Positions 53,106-60,437 of a DNA stretch of 64,000 nt are shown in pieces. Positions within the stretch are counted from its first letter, which is position 1, and every line of letters starts with the position of its first letter. Position numbers and translations under genes: made by a program. The stretch covers positions 62,001 to 126,000 of the forward strand of contig CAWJPW010000008.1 of the NCBI GenBank assembly GCA_963844845.1, given 5' to 3'. The notes below the pieces were generated by a model. That model was not told the origin of the DNA. It did not search any database and worked only from the letters and a program-made list of their open reading frames with translations. The stretch is from CAWJPW01 sp963844845 (GTDB taxonomy: Bacteria; Acidobacteriota; Thermoanaerobaculia; Thermoanaerobaculales; Sulfomarinibacteraceae).

Positions 53106-53969
53106 TTAGTTGTCGACGTTCGGCGCCGCGAAGTTGAGGCGCGGGTAGTAGGTGCGCAGCGCCTCCATGAGCTTGGTGACAGCGGCGTTTGATCCCGTGT
53201 CCTGGTGGCTGTCGCGGAACCGGTAGCGGTCGCCCCTGCTGATCTGGAAGTTGATCTCGTAGCAGAAGTTCCCGGTGGCTTTCGCGTCACAGGTGAACCA
53301 CACCTTCTCCAGGCCTGCGATCTCGAAAGTGAAGTCCGCGCGCGGGTGTCGGCTGGCCTCCCACTTGAGGGTGTCGGCCTGCAGGACCAGGCGGCCCTCG
53401 CGGTCCTTCTTCCAGAACCCGCTTCCTCAGGTGTACCAGGTTGTCGAACACCAGCTCAGAGGGGGCACAGCGGCGGCCGGGGCGGCTGGCACGGGCGTTG
53501 CCCCAGGGCGGGTCGCCATCAGGGCCGCGATCGTCGACTCCGGGGCGTCGTTCTGCTTGAGGTAGAGGAGGTCGTTGACCGAGAGGTTGTACGACTGTCC
53601 CGACTGGCGCACCTGCTCGGCGATGTTGGCCTCGGAGATCCCGGAGGCGATCAGGCGCACGGTATCGACCAGGCGGACATCATCGGGTTTGAGTGCCGCT
53701 GGAGCCGGCGCCAGCGCCGGGATACGGGCCCAGATCGCGCTGATGACCGACCCCGGCACGCCTGCATCGCGTAGCGTGACGAGGTCCGCGGCCGTCACGG
53801 CGACGGTGTTGGCCGGGCTGTTGACCATGGCGATCAGGCCAGTGGCGGGAGCGCCGGCCTGCTGAGCGGCCAAAATCGAGCTGACGGTCAGCTCGTCCGC
53901 GCCGGCCGCCATCGCGACAAACAGCAGCAGTACCGCGCCGAGAAGAGCGGGAAGAAGTGAGCGTTTCAT
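53106..53969 (-). pseudogene. secreted two-part protein interrupted by TGA at 53427
   Basis: The first 180 codons (53969-53430) encode a signal peptide (LLGAVLLLFVAMAAGADE) and a helical region. Then TGA. In the same frame past the stop, 106 codons (GSGFWKKDREGRLVLQAD...YYPRLNFAAPNVDN) form a clear soluble domain. The 40 bases before the stop read naturally in another frame (ELVFDNLVHLRK), so a deletion plus an insertion about 40 bases apart explain the break; repaired, the protein is about 287 residues. The family is unknown; the second domain has an F-x-I...KVWFTC pattern of small periplasmic domains. First gene below promoter copy 9. Confidence 0.7.
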
Positions 53970-53997
53970 CGGTCACCTGCCTTTCCTTTTAACGCAC

Positions 53998-54078
53998 CTC
54001 GAACATAATCCTCTGGCGTTCCTCCGAGAAGCGCACTTTCCACCCGGGTGCACCGCCGCAACTCAAGTAGAAAGTACG
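53998..54078 (-). promoter_or_regulatory. composite regulon promoter, copy 9 (CsbD/GlsB/dodecin operon)
   Basis: In gene orientation: CGTACTTTCTACTTGA, 34 bp to GGGTGGAAAGTGCGCTTCTC, 20 bp after GCGCTT the box TTATGTTCGAG, then 28 nt to the ATG at 53969. Confidence 0.7.
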
Positions 54079-54877
54079 CGGCCGGTAACAGTGGCGAAAA
54101 TGCTCATGGCAGGTCTGGAGGATGTCGGACGCGAGGAGAAGGGCTGCGTCGCCTCGCCGTCACCGTTCCCAAACGGCCCGCCGAAGGCCCCCTGGACCCG
54201 GTCCCGGATAAGGCACCGTCCGACACGCGGTCTTCAGAGGATCGCAGCCCGCAAAGGCGAACGTCAGAATATGAGAGGGCGACACGCCGCACACAGGAGT
54301 GCATGAGATGGATGTTGGCTATCAGCTCCAGCGCGACCTGTATTGATCGGCATCGAGCCATGCGCGATCACTCAAACCCGAGGACCGGAAGGAACCTGGC
54401 ATGGTGAGGTACCTCTACGAGTACGGAGGCGCGATGTACCTGCCGAGCGGCCAGGCAAACACCGGGGTGGCCCCTTTGGGTGTGCGCTGGTTCCCCGAGG
54501 CGAATTGCGGTGGAACCCATGTTGGCGGGCAGCCACGTCAGACCCTCTACGATCTGGGTGTCTGGGTGAGCAAGGGAGAGACGACCGCAGCACCCGACGG
54601 CGCCGTGAACCGGTTGCGGATACCGCAACTCGAAGGGTGGCACCCTAGTACACCGTCTGTGGGCGGCCGTGTGCCGGCGGTTCTGCACCTCATGGCCCGG
54701 GCTCCGGGGCGGGGGAAGCGGCGTGGGAGTTCTGCACGTGTGACACCCTGGACGCCCTGACACAGGGGCCGCCTCGGCTCAGCCTGTCCTGCTCATCCCC
54801 TCTGAGGTTCTCGTTTGATTCGTGGTCGCTCGAGCTGAATACTGGACAATTCCTCTTACTCGTATTAAATTCAACCC
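54079..54877. other. 800-base stretch without recognisable gene
   Basis: Plus-strand frames of about 70-120 codons are present (for example 54401-54760, starting MVRYLYEYGG) but I recognise no family and the composition is ordinary antisense-like. The last 60 bases before the TetR gene are AT-richer and contain TGGACA, 16 bp, then TTAAAT (54843-54870), a plausible sigma-70 promoter for the TetR operon. Confidence 0.45.
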
Positions 54878-55555
54878 ATGAACACTCCCTCAGACGCCGC
54901 CGCCCGCAGCAAGCGAGAGGCCCGGATCGAGCGCCGGCGGGACCAGACCCGTGCCGAGATCCTCGACACCGCCCGTGGCGTACTGCTCCGCAGCGGACTG
55001 GCGGGCTTCGCGCTGGCCGACGTCGCCGAGGATCTCGCCCTCACCAAGCCCGCGCTCTACTACTACTTCGACAGCAAGGAAGCGCTCCTGTTCGAGCTGC
55101 TGCTCCGCGAGTGGCTCGAGGGGGCGGCCGAGGTGCAGGCGGCGGTGGAGGAGACCCGGAACGGCGCCGATGCCGTCGAGCGCCTGATGCGCACGGTGTT
55201 CGAACGTTACCGGGAACGTCTCGAGCTCTTCGTGCTCTTTCACAAGATGGGGCCGGGGGGCGACTTCGCAGGAGTCATCGGGCCCGAGGGGCTCGAGCGC
55301 CTACGACCGGTCAACGACATGTTCTACGGCGGCGCCGAGGCTCGTCTCCGCGCCGACCAGCGAGCCGGCGACTTCCCGAAGGACCGTGACCCGCGGCGCT
55401 TCGCGTTCACCGCTCACACGGCCGTCTTCGGGCTCCTCATGATGAAAGCGATCGCGGCGTCCGCCGATGATCCTCTGATTCACAGCGACCACGACCTGAT
55501 CGAGGACCTCTGCACCACGTTCCGTGATGCAGCACTCCGGGGAGGTGCGACATGA
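54878..55555 (+). CDS. TetR-family transcriptional regulator
   Basis: 225 residues. The N-terminal helix-turn-helix at about 25-75 (ILDTARGVLLRSGLAGFALA, then DVAEDLALTKPALYYYFDSKEAL) is a textbook TetR DNA-binding domain; the C-terminal 140 residues are a helical ligand-binding domain. The gene overlaps the MAPEG gene by ATGA, so it most likely regulates its own operon (TetR-MAPEG-metallo-beta-lactamase). The ligand is unknown, perhaps a fatty-acid or electrophilic compound. It starts at the first ATG after an AT-rich promoter-like region. Confidence 0.93.
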   Translation: MNTPSDAAARSKREARIERRRDQTRAEILDTARGVLLRSGLAGFALADVAEDLALTKPALYYYFDSKEALLFELLLREWLEGAAEVQAAVEETRNGADAVERLMRTVFERYRERLELFVLFHKMGPGGDFAGVIGPEGLERLRPVNDMFYGGAEARLRADQRAGDFPKDRDPRRFAFTAHTAVFGLLMMKAIAASADDPLIHSDHDLIEDLCTTFRDAALRGGAT

Positions 55556-56007
55556 CCTTTGAGAACCCGGTCTTTGTGACCTACGGAATCGCCGCGACCA
55601 TCATGATCCTCAAGATGATGGGGCAGGGATGGATGACCGTCCAGCGGATGATGAAGATCGGCGGCGGGTTCCTCAACCCCGAGGACACCGGCAAGGGGTG
55701 GACGAACCCCAAGCCCCGTCCCGGCCAGCTCGACCCCGACGACTACGTCGAGCGATCCCGACGCATGCACCACAACGACACCGAGAACATCCCGGTGTTC
55801 CTGGTCGCCGGGCTTCTGTTCGCGCTCACCCAACCCGCACTCTGGGTCGCCCAGCTACTGCTCTACGGGTACGTGGCCTCTCGCCTGGCCCACTTCTGGG
55901 CCTACCTCACCGCCAAGCCGCACGAGGTCCGCGCGACGTTCTTCAGCGTCGGCTCGCTCATCGTCATCGGCATGGCGCTCTACACGTTGGTCTACGCGAT
56001 CGTGTAA
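55552..56007 (+). CDS. MAPEG-family membrane protein
   Basis: 151 residues with four hydrophobic helices. The loop RSRRMHHNDTENIPVFLVAG is the MAPEG signature (eicosanoid and glutathione metabolism proteins), with ENIP and the preceding Arg/His residues that contact glutathione in microsomal glutathione transferases. It may detoxify lipid peroxides or other electrophiles in the membrane. Translation is coupled to the TetR gene (ATGA). The start was chosen at that overlap. Confidence 0.92.
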   Translation: MTFENPVFVTYGIAATIMILKMMGQGWMTVQRMMKIGGGFLNPEDTGKGWTNPKPRPGQLDPDDYVERSRRMHHNDTENIPVFLVAGLLFALTQPALWVAQLLLYGYVASRLAHFWAYLTAKPHEVRATFFSVGSLIVIGMALYTLVYAIV

Positions 56008-56019
56008 GGAGGCATCAGC

Positions 56020-56748
56020 ATGATCACCAACTCCGAGTCCAACACGAGCATCGTCGAGATCGGCGACGCCATCTACCGCATCAGCACGCCGGTGCCGCCC
56101 AATCCTGCGCTGCCGGCGGGGTTCACCTTCAACCAGTTCCTCATCGTCGACGACGAGCCCCTCCTGTTCCACGCCGGGCTCCGCAGGATGTTCCCGCTGG
56201 TGCGGGAGGCCGTCGAGGCGGCGATCCCGGTGAGCAGGCTGCGCTACCTGGGAATCTCGCACTTCGAGGCCGACGAGTGTGGCGCTCTCAATGAGTTCCT
56301 GGCGGTGGCGCCCCGTGCAGTTCCGCTCTGCAGCTCGGTGGCGAAGCTGGTGTCCGTCGACGACGTCGCCGACCGCGAGGCGGTGGGCCTCGGCGACGGC
56401 GAGCAGCTCTCCCTCGGCCACCACGTCGTCACCTGGTTCGACACGCCCCACCTGCCCCACGGATGGGACTGCGGCTACCTGTTCGAGCGGAGGTCGTCCA
56501 CCCTGTTCTGTGGCGATCTCTTCACCCAGCCGGGCGCCGACCACCCACCACTCGTGGAAGGCGACATCCTGGGGCCCAGTGAGGCCATGCGGGACGCGAT
56601 GGACTACTACGCCCACGCCAAAAACACCGGTGACCTCATCGCCAAGCTCGCGGCCAACGACCCGACCACCCTGGCCTGCATGCACGGTTCCTCGTGGAGC
56701 GGCGACGGCCGCGCGCTCCTCGGCCAGCTGGCTGCGGCCCTCCGCTGA
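56020..56748 (+). CDS. metallo-beta-lactamase-fold protein (diiron flavodiiron-like)
   Basis: 242 residues. Instead of the hydrolase HxHxDH motif it has SHFEADECGAL, the H-x-E-x-D arrangement of the oxygen-reducing diiron domain in flavodiiron proteins, followed by later ligands in LPHGWD, FCGDLF and MHGSSW. No flavodoxin or rubredoxin domain is attached, so electrons would have to come from a partner. It lies 12 bases after the MAPEG gene with AAGGAGG at the junction, in a TetR-regulated operon. Oxygen or peroxide handling is likely; the reaction is unproven. Confidence 0.85.
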   Translation: MITNSESNTSIVEIGDAIYRISTPVPPNPALPAGFTFNQFLIVDDEPLLFHAGLRRMFPLVREAVEAAIPVSRLRYLGISHFEADECGALNEFLAVAPRAVPLCSSVAKLVSVDDVADREAVGLGDGEQLSLGHHVVTWFDTPHLPHGWDCGYLFERRSSTLFCGDLFTQPGADHPPLVEGDILGPSEAMRDAMDYYAHAKNTGDLIAKLAANDPTTLACMHGSSWSGDGRALLGQLAAALR

Positions 56749-57150
56749 CGGCCCGGGCGCTCGACGAGCCCCGGCGCCGCGTCGGCGTCCGGGGCGGGGG
56801 CCGCGTCCGGCGCGGCGTCCGCGTCAGGGGCCGGGGCCGGGGCCGGGCGAGGTTGCCCCGGTAGGGCGGACACAAGTGCGCTGTCGTCGTCGAGCCTGTG
56901 GAGGCGGTGGGAAAGGCCCTGTGCCATGCTCGGGCGAACGCCTTGGTGGGGGGCGGGCGCTGGCCATTCAAGCTCCAGAGATGTGTCGCGACCTCGGCCG
57001 TCAACGCGGGCGCGAGCAAGAGATTGTGCACAATCGAACGTGAGGCACACCACGGCACGATCAACACTGTCTGGTAGGCCCGGCCGGTTCCCCGAGTCGC
57101 CGGGTTCCACCTTGAACGACGGCCTGAGGCGGCCTACAGTGCCAGCACGG
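56749..57150. other. 400-base stretch, low-complexity GC repeats, no gene
   Basis: 56785-56850 is a run of GGGGCCGGGGCC- and GCGTCCG-type short repeats, extremely GC-rich. The remainder up to the barnase gene has no credible ORF. Confidence 0.5.
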
Positions 57151-57558
57151 ATGCTGAGCATGGGGCGTCGATGCGCGGTGGTGATGTGGAGCCTCGTCGG
57201 CCTTGCGGCGCTGGTGGGCTGCGGGAGGCCCCTGGCGCCTGCGCACGCTGGGGAGCAGCCGGCACCCTCCGGTGCGACGGCGGCGTCAACGGTCGCAGTC
57301 GGCGATCTCCCCGAGCAAGCCGTCGACACGCTGCGGGCCATCGACCGAGGGCCGCCGTACCCCTTCCGCCGGGACGGCATCACCTTTCACAACCGCGAGG
57401 GGCGGCTGCCGCATCGGCCCGACGGCTACTACCGGGAGTTCACAGTGGTGACGCCGCGCGCGCCCGATCGGGGGCCCCGGCGGGTGATTACCGGCGCCGG
57501 CGGTGAGAGGTACTACACCGCTGACCACTACCGGACCTTCAGGGAGATCACGCGATGA
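57151..57558 (+). CDS. secreted guanyl-specific ribonuclease (barnase/RNase Sa-like), lipoprotein
   Basis: 135 residues. A signal peptide with lipobox LVGC (Cys near residue 24), a spacer, then the N1/T1 ribonuclease domain: RDGITFHNREG, the catalytic Glu in YYREFTVVTP, Arg in DRGPRR and His in TADHYRTF. It cleaves RNA after guanosine. Its stop overlaps the ATG of a barstar gene, the classical toxin-inhibitor arrangement, so the cell is protected before export. The start is ATG 57151 (or the Met at 57160). A membrane-tethered version of such a ribonuclease is uncommon. Confidence 0.9.
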   Translation: MLSMGRRCAVVMWSLVGLAALVGCGRPLAPAHAGEQPAPSGATAASTVAVGDLPEQAVDTLRAIDRGPPYPFRRDGITFHNREGRLPHRPDGYYREFTVVTPRAPDRGPRRVITGAGGERYYTADHYRTFREITR

Positions 57559-57914
57559 GCGACGACTGGTTTGAAGCGCCCGGGCTCGGCAGTATTGCGG
57601 CGCTGCTCGAGGCGGACGGCTGGATCGTCGTCGTCATCGATGGTGAGCGGATCGACGGCAAGGGAGCCCTCCTCGCCGAGCTGGCCCGGCAGATGGCCTT
57701 CCCCGACTACTTCGGCGGCAACTGGGACGCCCTGCAGGACTGCCTCACCGACCTCTCGTGGCTGCCCGCGGCCGGCTACCTGGTCATCCTGCAGGCCATG
57801 GAGGCGCTTCGAAACAGGCACCCCGACGACCTGGCCACCGCCTGTGAGATTCTCGCCGCGGCCGTGGACCGTTGGAGGGGCACCCAGACACCGTTCTTGG
57901 TGCTTTTCGCCTGA
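57555..57914 (+). CDS. barstar-family ribonuclease inhibitor
   Basis: 119 residues. The central block FPDYFGGNWDALQDCLTDLS is the barstar signature, where the Asp and adjacent residues plug the ribonuclease active site, and IDGKGALLAELARQMAFP precedes it. It is the cytoplasmic immunity partner of the adjacent secreted ribonuclease; the two genes overlap as ATGA. The N-terminal 30 residues are less conserved. Confidence 0.93.
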   Translation: MSDDWFEAPGLGSIAALLEADGWIVVVIDGERIDGKGALLAELARQMAFPDYFGGNWDALQDCLTDLSWLPAAGYLVILQAMEALRNRHPDDLATACEILAAAVDRWRGTQTPFLVLFA

Positions 57915-58267
57915 GGACGATCCTCCAACGATCAACCGTCACGGGTGCCGCTGCTCACTCTCTGGCGTCGTGAGGACCCCGGGGCAGAGTGACGGTGTCC
58001 CGTCTGCGGATGGGAGGTGTCCCATGCCACGAGCCCGGCGTTGACCTCCGGGTTTCCGTGCGCGCATGGGAGGCTTCCATGCCTCGCCCGCCCCGGCTCG
58101 TGGGGGGGAGCCGGCGCGATCCCCCTGCGGCGCGCCGTCACCCGTTCCCGGCCCCTTGGCCGCCGTCAGGGCGGCGATTCGCTTCTCTGCCAGCGCAGCG
58201 GCCGGCCGGAATGTGAGAAAGTGATCTGAGGCAATCGCAAAAACCGGAGCCGAGAAGGGAGGTCTCG
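57915..58267. other. 350-base intergenic region with two short hairpins
   Basis: Two related hairpins, ATGGGAGGTGTCCCAT (58010-58025) and CATGGGAGGCTTCCATG (58065-58081), lie between the barstar and OmpA-like genes. A GGAG ribosome site precedes 58268. No gene is seen. Confidence 0.5.
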
Positions 58268-59098
58268 ATGACCAGCTTCGCGCGGCGTTTGATGATCGCG
58301 GGCCTGGCGGCCGCGCTGGCGGCGGCGACCGGGCTCGCCCAGACCGACCGCGAGGGGTGTGCGGACCATCCGCTGCTCTCGCGGATGACCGGCTACTTCA
58401 TCGGGAGCTGCAAGAAGGAGGCCTTCGCGAGCCACGAGTTCCAGACCGCCGACGGCAAGGTCGCCGCCGAGGGCCGTCTCACCTTCCTGGAGTACCGAAA
58501 GCCGAAGGACGCCGAGCCCACGTCCCGGCTCGAGGTGATTCGCAACTACGTCAATGCGGTGCGGGCGCTCGGTGGAACCGTCACCTACGAGGGCAGGTAC
58601 TCCGCCTCGATGACGGCGACCGTGGGTGACCGGAAGGTGTGGGTCGAGGTGCGGCCCGATCCGAGCCGGTCGTACCAGCTCTATATCCTCGAGGAGCAGG
58701 CGATGGAGCAGCAGGTGGTGGCCGACGCCAGGACCCTCCTGACCGGCCTCGACCGCTCCGGCCGGGCCGTGGTTCCGGGGATCCTGTTCGACACCGACGA
58801 GGCTGTCGTCAAGCCGGGGTCGGAGCCGGCGCTCGAGGAGGTGGCCCGGCTCCTTCGCGACAACCCGGCCATGACCGCATTCGTCGTCGGGCACACCGAC
58901 ACGGTGGGGAGCTTCGAGCACAACATGGATCTCTCGAGCCGGCGCGCGGCCGCAGTGGTCGCAGCCCTCGTCACCACCTACGGCATCGCGCGCGACCGCC
59001 TCACGGCCCACGGCGTTGGGCCGCTCGCGCCGCTCGGATCGAACGACACCGAGGACGGCCGCGCCCGTAACCGCCGCGTCGAGCTCGTTAGGCGCTGA
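58268..59098 (+). CDS. OmpA-like peptidoglycan-binding outer-membrane protein
   Basis: 276 residues. Signal peptide (LMIAGLAAALAAATGLAQ), then an N-terminal domain of about 130 residues (GYFIGSCKKEAFAS..) without an obvious beta-barrel, then an OmpA C-terminal domain at about 165-275: ILFDTDEAVVKPGSEPALEE, VVGHTDTVGSFEHNMDLSSR and the closing DGRARNRRVEL. OmpA domains bind diaminopimelate in peptidoglycan. GGGAGG precedes the ATG. It stands alone on the plus strand. Confidence 0.92.
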   Translation: MTSFARRLMIAGLAAALAAATGLAQTDREGCADHPLLSRMTGYFIGSCKKEAFASHEFQTADGKVAAEGRLTFLEYRKPKDAEPTSRLEVIRNYVNAVRALGGTVTYEGRYSASMTATVGDRKVWVEVRPDPSRSYQLYILEEQAMEQQVVADARTLLTGLDRSGRAVVPGILFDTDEAVVKPGSEPALEEVARLLRDNPAMTAFVVGHTDTVGSFEHNMDLSSRRAAAVVAALVTTYGIARDRLTAHGVGPLAPLGSNDTEDGRARNRRVELVRR

Positions 59099-59402
59099 CG
59101 AGCCGCGACCGCTCGCATCACCTGCTCGCCGGGCGGCAACCCTGGTCCTGGCGCGCGAAGACCGAAGGGGGCCTGAAGGGGGCCTGGCACATGAAAGGCC
59201 AGCTGGCCCGCGATGTCGGGGGGCCTCAGCGTGCTCATGTCCACCGGCGCTCTCTTCTGGAACCTGGCCGGGCTCGCCGCCACCGGGAGTCAGCCTGTGC
59301 TGGCGAGCCTCCCAGTCTGGTGCTCCGCCGTACCTGGGCCGGGTGGCGGGCGAACTCGCGGTGGTGGAGGCAGGGTTGGCGCCGGTGGCAGCCTCGACGC
59401 GG
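59099..59402. other. region between OmpA-like gene and RAYT remnant
   Basis: About 300 bases. At 59164-59190 there are two diverged REP-like elements (GAAGGGGGCCTG). A plus-strand frame from 59213 (GGLSVLMSTGALFWNLAGLA) could be the end of a membrane protein, but it has no start region. Nothing intact. Confidence 0.45.
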
Positions 59403-59468
59403 AAAGGTGCCGAAAGGTGCCTGAAAGGTGCCTGAAAGGTGCCTTGAAAGGTGCCTGGCACATGAATC
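59403..59468. repeat. REP-like cluster, 5' side of RAYT copy 2
   Basis: Five copies of GAAAGGTGCC, ending with AAAGGTGCCTGGCACATGAAT, matching the array upstream of the intact RAYT (1275-1358) in polarity and in the closing CACATGAATC. Confidence 0.8.
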
Positions 59469-59498
59469 CGGCGTTTCCACGGGAGGAGGGAGGCCGGG

Positions 59499-60229
59499 AT
59501 ACCGAGACCGGGACGGGTGTTCGGGCCGCTGTGGCAGGGCCGGTATCGGGCCAAGCTGGTGAAGGATCAAAGGTATCTCGACCAGCTGCTTGTCTACATC
59601 CACCTCAACCCGGTGGTCGCCGGCCTGGTGGAGGACCCTGCCGACTACAGGTGGAGCGGCCATCGGGAGATCTTGAAGACGCGCCCGAATGCGGTCGTCG
59701 ACGCTGACGAGGTGTTGCGGCTGTTCGGGAGCACCAGGCGGGGCGCACGCGCGGCGTACGTGCGGACGCTGCGGGCGCTCGCGACGCGGAGTGGATCGGG
59801 GCTGGGCCGGGGGATCTCCCCTGGTGGCGCCTCGGCCGGTCACCCGAGTCGGAGAGCGAGGACCCTGACGAAACCGGGAAGATCGCCAGGGTCGAGGCGC
59901 AGGTACGACGTCTACGTGAGAGGTCGAGGTTCGAGGCGGGTGAGCTGCTCCGGCGAGGAGGGAACCTCCTCGGCGTTGGCTTCGAGGACCTCGCCGGCAG
60001 GGGCAAGGCGCCGGAGGTCGTGCGGGCGAGAGAGCTCCTGACCGTGCTGGGCGTCGAGCGGTACGGGCTCCGGGTGATGGACATCGCGGCGGCGCTCGCC
60101 AAGCATCCGGCGACGGCGACGGGCTGGGTGATGCGGGGGGTCCGGCGCAGGCACGAGAACCCGGAGGAGGCAGCCCGTATGGAGAAGCTCGACCAGGCCC
60201 TGTCGCAGCGGAGGAGCGAAGAACACTAG
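59499..60229 (+). pseudogene. inactivated second copy of the RAYT
   Basis: Matches 1396-2385 closely at the DNA level but differs by: start codon ATG to ATA at 59499; an in-frame 258-base deletion exactly between two GTGTTC hexamers (1414 and 1672 in the intact copy), which removes the HUH motif and residues 8-93; and a one-base deletion near 59775 that breaks the rest of the frame. The helix-turn-helix tail is still open at 60020-60229. The total length difference (990 versus 731) equals 258 plus 1. It can no longer encode the transposase. Confidence 0.92.
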
Positions 60230-60235
60230 ATCTAT

Positions 60236-60291
60236 GTGCCCGGCACCTTTTGGGCACCTTTTGGGGCGGCACCTTTTGCGGGCACCTTTTG
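60236..60291. repeat. REP-like repeats, 3' side of RAYT copy 2
   Basis: Four copies of GGCACCTTTTG, in the same polarity as those after the intact RAYT. The following 140 bases lead into the beta-propeller gene. Confidence 0.75.
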
Positions 60292-60437
60292 CTTTCCGCA
60301 ATGCGAGGGGTGTTACCCCAGCAGGTTTGCGCCTGCGACCGAGTAGGCGTAGCATCGGCCTCAATGTGAGGGAGATTCCTCTCCATTTCGAACTCGACAG
60401 TCACGGTCGAACACAGTAGGTGATTGGAAGGGCCGGT

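Noticed and set aside
9583..54078. Composite motif as an ECF-sigma or sigma-54 promoter
   Set aside because: It lacks GGAAC/CGTC-type ECF boxes and the GG-N10-GC spacing of sigma-54. The TANNTT box and 17-bp spacing suit an activated sigma-70-like promoter better.
56785..56850. GGGGCC repeats as a functional element
   Set aside because: Short, irregular GC-rich low complexity without conserved phase; nothing beyond composition is supported.
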